This document shows positions 1 through 13,652 of a DNA stretch of 64,000 bases, in pieces. Where the stretch lies: contig NC_046677.1 in NCBI RefSeq assembly GCF_003369915.1, positions 14,198,001 to 14,262,000 of the forward strand, written 5' to 3'. The stretch comes from Drosophila miranda (taxonomy: Eukaryota > Arthropoda > Insecta > Diptera > Drosophilidae). Position numbers and translations under genes: made by a program. A model generated the notes under the pieces. It did no database searches. It had not been told where the DNA came from and saw only the letters and a program-made list of their open reading frames with translations. Numbering within the stretch: position 1 is the stretch's first letter; each line of letters begins with the position of its first letter.

Positions 1-1141
1 GCAATTCATTTAAGGGTCGGGCACCGGGCTGGCAACCCTTAAATCAGCCAGCAGCAGCAGGAGAAGCTGCTAACTGTTGATGAGAGAAAGCCATCTCCAT
101 CTACACCCCCGAACCAGAGCCCGAGCCCGAACCCACAGGGAGATGGGGAACCACCCACTACTCGTCAGACCGTGAACCTGTTACGGGATGTCAGATTGTC
201 ACTGGGGAAATTGCCGTCCAGGGCAGAAACTTGGGCTGGGGGAGCCTTGTACTCCAACTGGTCGGACAAATTGCATCAATTGACTTGCGTGTTCAACATA
301 ATGGCAATTTTGCCTGCCTCTGCCCCCTGTGGGTGTGGTGACGACAGTTGGACTAATGTGTTACATGATTTTCTAATGATGTCTTTATTTCGTAGCTGAG
401 AAACAGGTATGGAGCACCAAAGGATCTTTGAATTGCGGTTGATTACACCAGTTCCGTTCCGTTTGAGGACTTTTAAAAAGAACTGAAAACCAAGCCAGCT
501 CTTACCTGGTGGGTAGTAGGGCCGATCTACATATCTTCAAGGGTAACTAGCTTTTGTATCTTTCTTATTTTTGTTCCGTTTCTCCCCGACCATCTATCTC
601 TATGTGAGGTAAGGAGGGAAGCTGTGGATTATACTCTTAAAATAATTTGATTTTTATACAAATACTAAAGAAACGCAATCGAACTTATTGTTTCTATTTG
701 AAATACAATGAAAATCGCTCTTTCACGTTGAACGAAAGCACTATGCAAATGCACATTTGATTGGACGTGAAACAACATCAAATAATGCTTCTCAATTTGA
801 ATTTTCCTTCTTATATTAAATGCACATCGAATATGAGCATATGTACATATTTGGTGAACATTTTATTTGTTGTAGTCTGAATAGTTGTAGGTCTTGTATC
901 TGTCAATTCTGATGATCCTTCGCTCGTCGATCAGTCGAAAGCCTTCTCTGTTGTACGGACATCAAACTTGGATGGAGCTTTCACTAAATGTACGTGGTAC
1001 GTGTTCGTATACATAAATATGTACTCGTATATATGCCTGCAGGTGGTATGGTTCAAACAAGAAACAGTTGAGTACATAATAATGAGTATGTATGTATGTA
1101 CACACATATGCATATTTAACATTCCACAAAACATAATTGAA

Positions 1142-1240
1142 AGCTACCTGAACACACACGCACACGCACACGCACTTGTTCAGATATGGCTGAAGCTTTT
1201 CACACTCAAACGCACACGAACACGCACACAAACGCACTGG
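1142..1240. repeat. CA/CG-rich imperfect microsatellite
   Basis: Two blocks of alternating ACAC and ACGC dinucleotides, separated by about 35 bp of non-repetitive sequence. The alternating purine-pyrimidine pattern creates spurious open frames rich in Thr, His and Ala. Confidence 0.8.
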
Positions 1241-4200
1241 GGGCGTAACGGTTCTGGCAAAATATGAAATATGCGCTTGCTCCAACAAGTTTGTTCCTGT
1301 TGTTGGTGCTGCGGCTCCACTCCTCTGCTTAATTTCTATGTAATTTCGCTCTCTCTTTCTCTCAACAGAATTCACACCTAAGCAGAAGTAACAGCAGCAG
1401 CAGCAGCAGCCCCCATTACAGATGCTGAGTGGTGTCGGTGTCCCTCCCTACCCCGCCCTACCGGGTCGCTTCGTAATTCATTTTCCAGTCTCGGGCCTGC
1501 GCATAAGCCCGGCTGGCTACGTTGGGGTAGGTGTCTCTCTGTCTGCTGGGGCGGAGGGGCATTATGTTGTCACGGATCTCCATTGCATTCCATTGAAAAG
1601 TGCAGACACACACGCACACACACAAGCGGCGGTGCATGTCTGGGCCTGATTGTACATGTATGTACATGTGTTTCCCATGTGCAGCATTTGCAATTTCGTT
1701 AGCGGCGCCGCCATCGTCGTCGTCACTTTTAGCATTTTTCTGTTATCTTTGCAAAAAGTGTGACCTTGTCACTAGTTTTAATTGCGATTGAGAATATGCA
1801 TTGGGATTATCGTGGATGCGCTGGCGAATGTGCTGCCATTCGAAGGGGTGGACCGTGCTTTATTCTGGAAAAGATTTAGCAAAGATTCGCCTCCTCGACG
1901 CTCCCCACCCAAACATTTTCGGCCAGCTGTCAAACGGTCCACCAATAGACTCAACACAACCCAACCCGTCTGAGCTGACTCTCTCAAAGAAAACCAGATA
2001 CCCTTATCAAAGCCCTCGCATTTCATATTTCCATTCGGGGAGTTCTCCGAGGAGGTGGGCCGTCATTTAAAAAACCATAAATTCGACGGCAATAACGGAT
2101 AAAGTATGTTTATTTGGATATTAGGCTAAGCAGCGGCAGAACGGAACGGAACTGAACTGAACCGAAAAGGCCCATAAAAGGGGTAGAAAGTCGAAAAAGA
2201 ACTTGCGACACGAGACGGTCTAGAAGAAGACGTTTCTTAAAAAACTCTTTAACACTTGATTTAACTTCTGCGAGTACAGTCCGTGCCAGAGCAATACGGC
2301 AGTTGTAGCCGTATCCATATGAAAATAACCATTTTATTCTATATATCGTATATAGTAGGATCGTATGTAGGAGTAATACGATATCGAATAAGTTCAGCTG
2401 TGGGATTTATTTGCTTAAGGATTAATACAATTACAAAATTAATGTTTATTAATCAGGCAGGAAGGAATGAATAAAGAAATGTATCAAGTATGATTTATTA
2501 AACCATTTAAATTTGTGTAAAAATCTTAAACGCTAAAAGTTTTTCCTTGGGTAATAATTTCCTTGGGTCATTTATTTAATAATTCTTTAATTTATTAAAA
2601 TTTATTGATGATCAAAAGAGAGGGTACATATGTCGAATCCCAAGAGATTTGCGTATCAAACATTAGTTGTGTATTGAGGAGTAAATAAGTAAAGTTAGTC
2701 CTCAAATTCAACATAAATTGTCATCATGCCATGACGTATCGGAGCGAGACGCACTGTATCCGATACCCTCACGCGTCAGGGAAGGTCGGACGAAGGAGGG
2801 TGGATATCTGTGTGCTCGGCATATGAATATGAATTGTAATAGATTTAGATATGAATCGGAAATACATATGTCTGTATGGATATGGAGGGGTTCCCAACAA
2901 AAGTCTGGCTCTGGGCCACTGAAAGGAGCAGCTACAGCGTATAATCCAAGCAAATTGATTGAAGATAACTTTTTTCTTGTGATACATGAAAGAAAAACGC
3001 TCAAAAATAAGTTGCAAAACGCCACAAAAGAGAAAAATTAATTTACTCTCTTTGAGAGTGGGGAAAATGGGAAATGGAATTTTAAGCCAAATGAGTTGGG
3101 TCATTCAATGGAAAAGTTCCGCAAACTAAGACCCGCAAAAGTTTAAAGTTTCCGGCGACGAAAAATGCTGAAAAATTCTTGGCCAGATTGAGCGTATCAA
3201 ATTTGACACTCGGCAAAGTCTCGCCACAGCTCTTCTTCGTCCGTGCTTTATTCTTTCTGGTATAAATTATATGGCACTTGCCACGTGTCACCGATTTGTA
3301 CGGGGGCAAAGTGTGAAATATTCCGGAAAGAACTCTATAAAACGGCCTTCGTCTCTTCACCCATGCCCAAATCGTCAGTTCCATGAAGCGTGAAATATTT
3401 TTACTTCTTTCAGTTTGCAAGGAGAATTTAGTCCGTGCGGAAATTTAACCAATTTAAAAGGAGAGCACACACGACTGGAGACGGCACGCCCCCTTTTCTC
3501 GGGTCTGCCCTTATTGTATCCCTTTCTCGGGCAAAGACGGAGCTGCTTTATCCGTTTTATTGTGGTAATAAAACTACAATACAAATTGTTTGAATGAGAT
3601 TGAACAACATTTGAATGGAGCATGAAATGATGCCGGTTGGTCCTTCTGCTGCTCTCCCCCATCCCCATCCCATCGTACTCGTTTTCGTATTCGTATGTGC
3701 CCTAACGAGTCGATATTTATGGATTGTTTTGGTTAATTTTTTGCGGGAAATAGCCACAAGAATGTTAAAGCTCTGGTGTGTCCATTTATTTAGACTGAAG
3801 AGTAGTTTTAATGAATATTGATTGCATAGGTTTGCGGGTATTTACATAAGAGTGGTCAAAGAGCATATTACATTATTGATAGGATCGATCGAAAGAAAAG
3901 TTTCATATATGTACGACTATGTCGTATTTGACAGCTTACTAAGATATTTCAACCAAACCAAACCTTCCTTAACCAGCATTGAACAGAAGCGATCGACCTA
4001 TTGGCCCCGTATATGTACACATTTTTAAAATCTTTGGGCTTGCACCCTCTGGTATGTTCTACAACAAACTGGGCCAGCACACCCGATGGTTATTTCGGTC
4101 AGATAGTTACGAGTACTGTCCCCGATCAATCCTTAGATCTCTGCTGTGCACACACAATCTATAACACTGGACTTTTAATTACCAGAGTCAGTGCTGAAAT

Positions 4201-4583
4201 TTATGCGCTGCACTGTGGAGACCATTAAAGGGTTTATTCTCTCACATAATAAAATCGCCGGAGGAAACAAGGTCACACGGAACCCTCGGCCAAGGCGTGG
4301 CAATGTGGGTGACCGCTCGACTCCTGGACGTGGTCAATGGGGATATAATCTACATGTTTATGGCTATTTGCGTTTCGACCTCCGCCAAGATAAGCCATAA
4401 TTTGATTAAGCTAACCCCGTTGTCCGGGGGAATGTGGTAAGTGAATAAAAATATGTAAAAGCATAATTCAAACAGGGTCCAAAATGGATCCGTGGACTTA
4501 GAGCATAAGCAGAAAGGCTTATGGACATAAAACCAAGAGCATAAACCGTCGGGCGACGAATCCTGCGGTCAGCTTGGCCGAGC

Positions 4584-4653
4584 ATGTGTCCGTGTCAGTG
4601 TCCGGGTGTGTGTCCGGGTGTGTGTCCGCATGGGTGTCCGTGCGGGTGTGCGG
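4584..4653 (+). repeat. GTGTCCG(G/C) short tandem array
   Basis: About eight imperfect copies of a 7-10 bp unit built on GTGTCCG. The degeneracy between units suggests an old array. Confidence 0.75.
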
Positions 4654-5170
4654 TCTTGTTTAACCAACGATTATGGAAATCGTCTGAGGCGGAAGGAGAA
4701 TCAGCGATGTAGAGGCCAAGGGAGAGGAAAGATTTGCACAGCCAGATAGGACAAATGACACGTAGCTGACCCCGGACCCAGAACGGACCCGCATCCAAGG
4801 CGGGCAGGACACCCTCTAAAAAATATTTGTTCACACATGTGCGGGGGAGTGGGGGGGTCAGGACTTGACCAGCAACGGCCACTGCAGTCACGTGTGACTC
4901 GCCTCCCTCTTTTTTCATGTGTGTCGTGCTGCCCTTTCCCCAACACATAAATTGCATTTTCCGGGAGATTCCAACAGTCCTCTACCTCTACCTCCACCCC
5001 TACCCCTGCTATCCCCAACGTTATTTAAACTAAATCAAGTCCCGGATATATCAGCGCCAAATTGGCAAGCCAGGAGTCGAGACTCAAACGGATGAGCATA
5101 AAAATAATCATAAACGTTTATCACATGACCAGCGGACAGGACAGAAGCGACAGGAGAAAATAGGAATATA

Positions 5171-5194
5171 GGATGGGGATGGGGATGGGGATGG
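5171..5194 (+). repeat. GGGGAT hexamer array
   Basis: Four tandem GGGGAT-type units. There are three runs of four guanines flanked by GG pairs, so only a two-layer intramolecular quadruplex is predicted from one strand. Confidence 0.8.
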
Positions 5195-7250
5195 CTATGT
5201 AAGAGATTTGATGAAAAGGATAGCGCAAATTCGAACAAGAAAGGAACGTGATGGAACGCGATATTTGCTCCAATGGAGCGAAGGAATCAATGTGGGTCAC
5301 TCCAAGTGGGGTTGGACGAAACACCGATTGGGCAGGAAGCGGGAACGAGAGTATTCCATTGAGCAGGCAACATTGAGAAGTAAGTATAAAGGAGATACAC
5401 GATTATCTAGACCGTAAGAAATCCCTTTGTTACTGGATTTTTGCTAATTGACACACACATTTTAAGACATCAGCTCTACTCCCAGAAGAGTTTTCTGCTG
5501 CCTACTAATACTAATATTATTTATTATTTATTCAAATTGCACGGTAACAAATGATTGATCCTCCATCTAGACTCTAGATTCCAGGGGTAGAGGAGACAGG
5601 TAGAACACTCAGATACATTCAATTATTTCCTTCACCTCGAGTTTTGTGTTCATTTTGTTTTCAAGACGAGTATGTATAAAAATCAAGGTCCAATTCCGAG
5701 CCGATAACATTTACTGCTGTTGAAAGTCCCCTCCTTGAGGAGCTTCCGATTCGAAATGCACCAACGGAAAGTCGAGACTATAGTCCATATACTTGTACAT
5801 ATATTGTGTTTTTGATAAACCCATAAAATAAAGGGGAAATGGTCGTTAGATGAAAAGCATGAATTTACTTTCCACTACTTTCAAATGGTTTCCTATGTAT
5901 AAGATACATAATAATAATAATAAATGCCATGTTATGTTGGCTTGTAAGTGTCCTTTTCACATATGAGACTACGAGTGCTTTCCATCATCTCCCATCATCC
6001 ATCTCCATTCTGCCACCAACCATCAACCCAGCCACCTCCAATCAAAAACAGGAAACCCTAAAATTGCTCTTAAGTGATTTTAAACTGGCAACTTCCGCTC
6101 TGCACTGTGCTCGGAGCCTGTCGGCACATGTGAGTGGGCGTGGCAGCATTGTTGGCGAAACAATGAGCACTTAGCAAGCCGAGCAGCAGCACAGATTTCA
6201 CCTTTCCACCCATGGAGACCAATCCGAACACCGAATACCGAATACCGATTCCAGAGCTAACCACACATGAAGAGTCTCCTTTGGGCCGCAATTAAATTTG
6301 GACTTTCCCCCAAACCGCGTCCCTCTCCTTGGGATCGAGTGGTGGAGTACAGGCCGCTTGTATTTACATCAAATGAGGGTCATTAAGCTGCCCAGTCCCC
6401 AGTTCCCAGTGCCAGAGCACATTTATCGATGGGTAGGGTATTGTGTTCCCCCGGTATCGCTGGATGTACTCGTATGTGTGCTAATCTCTTAATGCGTTTA
6501 GCGCACATTTCTATTTGCTTAATGAATTGTTACCGAATACATTCGCACCGAGTTCTCGCTCTCGTTCTCGTTCTCGTTCAGCTTTTCTGGTATTCATTTA
6601 TTCACTGCGCCGGGTCATTTGTCGACGTTTGTCTTTTGATTTGGAACAGTTTGGGGCTGGCTGCGGCGGAATGGATGAGGAGGAGGCTGAGTGGTGGCGG
6701 TGTTGGTGGCAGAAGTTGGCCATTGGGGCAGCTCAATTAGGTTGATTAGTGCATCATGGTCAGGGTCGGGTTCGGTTCAGTCGACACAAGGTTCGGTATA
6801 AGGATACTGTATTTAATACTTTATTTCCCGATATTTTTCTTTGATAAAGATGTAAGATGTAAGCCATACCAGTTTCTATATACAATCGTGTTAGATTCGT
6901 CAAACAGTCTGGAAGAAGTCATATAAAAGTTGCGATACCATCATACATATAACCGTTTTTAAAAGAATCCTATTGCACACCAACATAACCCCATAAATCT
7001 TCCCCGCCTGCCATCAAACGGTTTCCATTTCAAGATCACGCTCCACTAAACAGGAAACAAAAGGAAAAGTAGCCAAATCCGAGCCCGAGCCCGTATCCGC
7101 ATATGAGTTGATCCTTCGAATAAATGAGAAATATGGGAGTACATCCGATTGGGGGGGGTGGGGAGAGATTTGAGTTGCTTTTAACTGCAGCCGCAACATC
7201 TATCTATAAGCAATAATTTTATAACCCCGCGACAAGGACATGCCAGGGAG

Positions 7251-7298
7251 GCATGGTGGGCAGGCGGGCAGGCAGGCTGGCGGGGTGGGGTATGGGGC
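7251..7298 (+). repeat. G-rich tract
   Basis: A strongly strand-asymmetric block with two GGG runs, several GG runs and then three GGGG runs close together. It meets the loose G-quadruplex pattern if one long loop of about 13 nt is allowed. No gene is adjacent. Confidence 0.6.
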
Positions 7299-7735
7299 AT
7301 GATGTGAGCGATATGCAGCGATTGGCTACGGCATAAATTACAATCAAAATGAATTGATATGCGTGTTAATAAACAGGGAGCAGGATGGCACGCAGAGACA
7401 GAGGAGGTCGAGACAGGAAGTAACCAGTTTGGCAGCCACCACGGAATGGCGGCATTTCGATTTTACGCTTTTATGATTTCTCGATTTTGGTCGGAAAGAA
7501 CACCAGGGGACGTACGGGCATACGGAGAGTACACGGACAGGAGAGGACGGTGGAAGAGTGGAAACTGTGTGTCTGAGACTCGCTCTTAATTAATAAGCCC
7601 GGCCAAAAGTTGTGTGTTTGCTTGCTAAATATTTGCCATGGCATAAGTTAAGGCCGCCCTCGCACTCGCACTCGCACTCCAGCCAGGTACAGTCCCACCG
7701 CCAGCAGACAAGCGTCGATAATAAGAGACAGAGAC

Positions 7736-7772
7736 GTGTCGGAGTCGGAGTCGGAATCGGAGTCGGTGTTGG
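7736..7772 (+). repeat. GGAGTC hexamer array
   Basis: Roughly six units of GGAGTC or GGAATC/GGTGTT variants in tandem, ending in a degenerate unit. Confidence 0.75.
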
Positions 7773-10700
7773 AGAGGGTCACGGAGTGTGGAAAGTCCTG
7801 AAATTGAAATGTTCTGGCCATGGCAGAGATTGTATAATTATCGAGCCGGCTCTGTTGGCAGTGTAATTCAATATTAATTAAATCATCCAATTGTCGACAA
7901 CAATAAATAAATTAAGCGGCGGCCTGACGGAATGCTGATCCCTGCAATCGATTCGGTGCCTCGTTCTTTTTCATATTTTTTGCTCCAATTTATTGCAAAT
8001 TCAGCAGAAACCATTTGCGAAAAATGTATTTAATTTCATTCGTTTTTTGTGTAATTTTGGCGGCTAGTTGCTCTGGTAACAATATGTTGGCGAAATATTT
8101 AAATTGATTTATTAAAAATTGTGAATTTTTTTATTTTATAACCTCATTATGCGCTCAAGTCGCGCGTGCACTGGTTGTTGTAGTCGTTGTGTCGTCGAGA
8201 AGGAGGTGCGGGGCGGGGCCGAGCCCGACTTGAATGCGCGATTCTGCCGCGCCAATCACTTTTTCACTGTTGTTACTTTTTGTTGGCTTTTGTACGTATA
8301 TTTTATTTTAGTTTTCCGCCGGGGTTCGTTGACCGACAGTGTCGACCCCAGAGTGCTGACACGAGCTTCGATGTCGCCCCTTTGCCCAGCCTCGTGTTGC
8401 AATCGCTTCGCTTCGCTTCGCGTCTCCGGTCTCCGGTCTTTTTGCTTTTGCGTTTCTTCCTAATCAGCGAAAATCGTTGCGAGACTGAGGTGATCATTTC
8501 CCCGGGAAGAGCTGTGCGAGAGAGCGCGCTCGAGAGCAGAATCCACAGATAGATCATCTTCCCTTGTTGTATTTGTGGAATGATGCATTGGTTCTCCACC
8601 AGCAAAGCCGGGCGCCTGTGCAAGGTGGAAATAGTATAAGTCTAATTGAAAGATCATTAACTTATTGGGAAACCGCATGGTTGGTGAGGGGCAGGAACGT
8701 ACTCTGAAAGAGTACTCCTTCATTAAATACCTGATATTTATACCATCTTAATGATCTAAGATGATATATGTATATACATACATATGTATAGTTTTTGGAT
8801 GACCTTTTGGCTCTTGTAGAACTATTGCCGTAGGGTTAGTGAGTATCCCTCAAATCTTTGATCAGCTTTAAGTTTTCAATGATAGGGACAGGATACAGAC
8901 AGTCCCTGGAAAACCAGGACTATCCTTTACAATCCTACTCAATCGCATATCAATCTGTTTAGCGTTTTAAGTGTTTTACAAATGATTGATGACTTCAAAG
9001 CTATGAGTATCGCGTTGCACTTGTCTGTACTGTTGAATGTCGCTGGAAAAGGCACTGTTTACGGTTGGGTTTCGCTTCGCGAAAACGTGAGGGAAGCCAT
9101 TGTTTATGTTCCCACGGTTGTTGGATAAATTTCAAGGTAACCGAGAATCTAAGTGACGATATCAACAGATCGACTTTACGTTCGCTGTTTACATATCTAG
9201 GGGGAAATTCTTTCAGTGATTTTGTTTTATAAATATGTATGTATGTACGTACATACATATATATATATATGGGGGGATATTCCAACTCCACGATGGATCT
9301 CCAAACAGTGATCTTTCATTTTTTCCAGGAATACCTGACACTCTATAATGTTCCAAAGTTGAGGCTTCTAATTCAAAACATTCCTTCCAACTGCTGCAGG
9401 GCGAACCTGTTGCCCACCTTCCACATTCCATCTGGGGTTCCGCGAAACTCTAGGGGATTGTACTCCATCTCCATCTCAAGCCTTATTAAGATACATTAGT
9501 TCTGTATATGTAGAAGAGTAGCTTTTGGCTTGCACTCATTACTCATTCGCCTCTTTACATAAGTCCCAAAAAAACAAAAATAAGGAAAAAGAAAAAAGAA
9601 AACGAAAATGAAATCTGCCGAATCGGCGGAAAGAAAACACCGGACCAAAGAGAACAAAAAAAATACAATACTCTAAAATGAAATATGAAAAGAAAGAATT
9701 ATAAAAGTAAAAACAATTTGAATGCACCTGTGTGGCGACACCACTACCTGGTTCTGGCTTCTTGGATTGCTGCCACGGGCAGCGGGGGCTAGCAGCGGGG
9801 CTCTGAGGCGGGCTCAACCTTCTGGTAAACGCGAACGCTCCGTGAAGGTTGCCCCAGAATAGCTTCACCCATCTCCCTGCCCCCTCCCCCTACCACCAGT
9901 ACCGGGAGTATCGGGGAGGGGAGACCACAGTTCTTTTTGGGGCAAAATCAAATTCAACCAATTTGTAATGGCCCGGAATTGAAGGAAAAGGCAAATGTCT
10001 TCATATGCTTCATGCTAAGGCTTCCTCTTCGTTCTGTCTCTTTTTTATGGGCCACAGCCAATGAACCAGATAGACATCCTGCGTGGCCCACACACAGAAC
10101 CACCCGTGCGCCCAAACCCATTCAGAGCGCTCTGGACTAGTGTTCCGACTAGAAGATACCCGGCACTCAGGTTCGTATCACAATTTATCACAATACATTT
10201 AAGCAGAACAAGATTAAAGGGAAGACATTGTTTTTTTTATTGTTCCAGGTCGCCAGATCTTCATTAAAATTGTGGATAGGAAGTGATCCACGGCTGTTGA
10301 TCCTTATTTGCAGCCTATCCTTGCAGCCTACACTTACAGGGTATGGACACAGAGGGGGAAAAACAGAAATGTGATTTAATTTATTATTACAAACGTTAAA
10401 GGAGTCGAGGACGAAGACGTCCCTGGACAGGGTCCAGACAAAGTTCGGATCTGTGGAAGGGATAGGGGGGTCGAAAGCGATTTACGGCAGCGCATCAATT
10501 CAACGGCAGAAGAAGGACGCGGGGACTGGCAAATGAGTTCCATTTATATCATTGGTCATTACGGAAATTATGCGACGCCGAAGCAGCTCCAGCCCCCAGC
10601 CACCGGCCCCAGAGTAGATATACTGGGCACGGAAGCGGTATAAAACGATAAAGATACATTGCAAACGGAAGTCGAAGTATGAAAATCGCCTCTGGGACGA

Positions 10701-12197
10701 CGACAACTGCATGGCAAAGGATATACGGTATGAATGACACTGGACAAGCAGACGGGTCGGCACTGGCCTGCCCACTGACACGGACTGGGGTGAAGTCGTA
10801 AAAAACAGCAGAGCAGCCCATCAATAAAAAACGCAAGACAATGGACCGTGCCCTGAGGAGCCCTCCGCCCTGGGGGAGCGTAATCCATGGGAAGGACGAA
10901 GGAAGCTTTAGACTCTCTCAGAAGATGCCAGCCCAGAGATTAGAGCTGGGAATAAGTCAGTGAAAAAGGAAGTGACGCGATCTCATTGTTGAGATTATGC
11001 TTGGTCTATTATCAACAGCTGTGCGGCTGTTCCTTATACCAGACCTAAGGAAAACACAGCCCATCTTATTGATTCGGAATGCCTGTCAATTAAATCAAGC
11101 TGCTGAGTAGGTAAAGAGGAAATTCCCATACGTGTATTCTCTGAAGGGAATCGTAAGGAATTCCAAGTCGACCCAGCGATGTCTGTACGTCTGTTTTCAT
11201 GCAAATTGGTCTATCAATTTTAACGAATAGAAAACGGTGCGGGGAGTATGCCAGATCGAATCACTAATTCGACAGCTTCTGCTATAGGAACGATCGGTCG
11301 AAAGGCAATATCACCTGCTCAATCCCAACGACAACCCCCTTCAAATCCTCTTTCAAAGAGATGCTCTGGTCGTCGAAAACAAGCTTTCCGATTGGGTTAA
11401 TACAAAAAAGTGGTGTACAAACGAGCTGTTACAGAAGTTAGTTATAGTTTCCTACGTTTCCCCGAATGCCCATACTCGTTCGTCAATGATTGATAAGCTT
11501 TTGGCCAAAAACTTTTTGGCACTTGTCCTTTGACGCGATAAATTTCCCTTTTCAGCGCTGCCAAAATGAGATTTACGAGCATATTTTGGAAAAACTTTCC
11601 CCATAACAGAACTGCGACTGAGCTGAACAAAGCGGCGACTAATGAGGGCTTGAAGGACCGCAGAACAGAGTATTGGAAATCTTCATTAAGCTAATGAGTG
11701 GCTGCCCCTGGAATGACGGCGCAAATGTTTCGAATGGGAACTGATGTGTTAACGATTTAAGGTTAAAGTCAGATCGCAAAATGGGAACAAAACAGAGCCA
11801 ACACTGGGAGCCCCCAGCTCCCTCCGTCAATGTCAGAGGTACGTGTGCGGCATGCAAAGCAAAGAGGAACACGCGACAGACACGGTGAAAGAGGAACAGA
11901 GAACAGAGGAAGGAAACAGAGTAGCAGAGTAAAAGTAAAGAGCCGGAGGAAGCCCCCCAATCATCCGGCCATGCGATTACATGTGTGAACTATCGATTGA
12001 ATTAAGACAAGCCGAGCAGGGGCCGGAGGGTCTGGTCTGACGACAGACCCGGAGATGAGGCAGGGACAGCCACTTAAGCGTGTCGCTTGACGGTCGTCGT
12101 GCGGGGCTCGATGCTGGCTGGTCCTCATCCACTTGAGGAACGTAATAAAAAACGCACCATCCCCCCGCACCGGACCTGCTAGAGATTCCCCCTGTCC

Positions 12198-12220
12198 CAT
12201 CGCATCGCATCGCATCGCAT
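12198..12220 (+). repeat. CATCG pentamer array
   Basis: Four to five exact CATCG units followed by degenerate CCATT/CTAATC sequence. Because the unit is 5 bp, length changes would shift any reading frame, which fits non-coding DNA. Confidence 0.8.
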
Positions 12221-13481
12221 CCCATTCCATCTAATCCAATCCCATAGCCACCGCTCATCAAAGCCGTCACACGTCGCAGTGCAGGCATAAAAAGAGTGCC
12301 CCGAGTACGCAGCATAATCAAACGGTGTGCGGACCATAATAATGTTGACAATCATCCCAGTTGGCCGAGATGGTCCTGGCTCTGCCGCCTGCCCCTAAGC
12401 ACTGATTATGCCCGAGATGAACTTAGCCCCATGGTCATGACAATTTACCGATTGTCATTGTCGTGTCTATAAATTTTGTTTGACAAGAGCCCATCCCTGT
12501 CCCCCAGCCCGGTGCTCTCCGTCCCATCCACACTCGACATCCACTCAAGCTGCCTGAATTCACTCGTGTCTGGCCTCCGGCTGCGGCAGATCCGGCGGAC
12601 GGAGAGACGGGAGAAAGACTTTCGGGCGCCGGCGATTTGCATCAGAATTTCATAATTATTGTTTAATCTGCACTTGAATCCGAAGAATACCGAAATGTCG
12701 CAGAGCTGAAGAGAGAAATATATTGAATAGCCATGAGTTGGGCGGCAGTCCAAAAGTCCAAGTGGAATGGAGAACCATTGAAGCCAGATTCTAGCAATAG
12801 GCTCTCCATGGAGAACCATTTTTGCTTTACCGAAATGTTTCGCACTTATATTTATTTAAATGGCGGTTAGAAGTGGTTTCCCCTCGCTTTCCCTTCGCTT
12901 TTTGACTTCTTGCATGCGCCGATTTCATGACCGAAAACGAAATCCGACACTTCCTGCTGGACAAGAAGCACGCTGGAACCAAAATAAATAATACAGAATA
13001 AAAAAGAACGAAATGAAAAGAGCTCGGAATAAAATGGCCACTTGATGGGCAAATAATACTCGTAAAAATCAGATTCGACAAAAATTGTTGCGCAACTTGG
13101 TCGATCGGGTTGGGTTGTGGTCGTCTCAGTCTCATTGCTCATTGCTCATTCGAGGGCTCAAAGACGACCGCCATCGCTACTGAGGAGAAGGAGTCGGAGA
13201 GGGGGAGGAGGAGGAGAAGACAGGAAACTCATATAATCCAAATAATAAATAAATTCAAGACCCAGAGTGCTAAAAGACGCCCGAACCCCAGCCCGGACCT
13301 CAATCAGAGCCAAATCTGAAATGCGATGAATACAAACAAACTTGAAAAACTAGAGTTTTATTAATGAAAAATTACACGGGCCAACACTGATCCATACCCA
13401 CATCCAGATCCAAAACCGATCTGCTGGCCGGATCGACTCTTTACCGAATTACGCCGCCTGATGGGCCCTTGGACTGCGACT

Positions 13482-13524
13482 CAGAGCCAGATCCAGAGCC
13501 AGAACCAGAGCCAGAGTCAGAGTC
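13482..13524 (+). repeat. CAGAGC hexamer array
   Basis: Seven degenerate units of CCAGAG/TCAGAG type. Read on either strand they give Glu-Pro or Ser-Gly repeats, which explains the spurious open frames here. Confidence 0.75.
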
Positions 13525-13626
13525 AAAGGCGGTGGTCTCGGTCCCCTCTTTGGGACCGCTTCTGATGTTGTTGATCTTCATGTTGATGATTGTAATTCGA
13601 TGCTGCAGCTCCATCGACATAAACAT

Positions 13627-13652
13627 GGGCATCGGCATCGGCATCGGCATCG
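13627..13652 (+). repeat. GGCATC hexamer array
   Basis: Four exact GGCATC units. Translation gives Gly-Ile or Met-Pro dipeptides depending on strand. Neighbouring hexamer arrays suggest a locally slippage-prone region. Confidence 0.8.

Larger units (their letters stand above)
1..7250. other. Non-coding region, no gene supported
   Basis: I find no reading frame here with protein-like composition, conserved motifs or flanking splice sites. All open stretches are short and low in complexity. The DNA is typical fly intergenic or intronic sequence: AT-rich blocks, frequent CATAAA/TTTATG words and interspersed simple arrays, listed separately. It lies on the 3' side of tj and may hold enhancers or belong to an intron of a gene outside the window. 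The sequence alone cannot decide between these. Confidence 0.6.
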
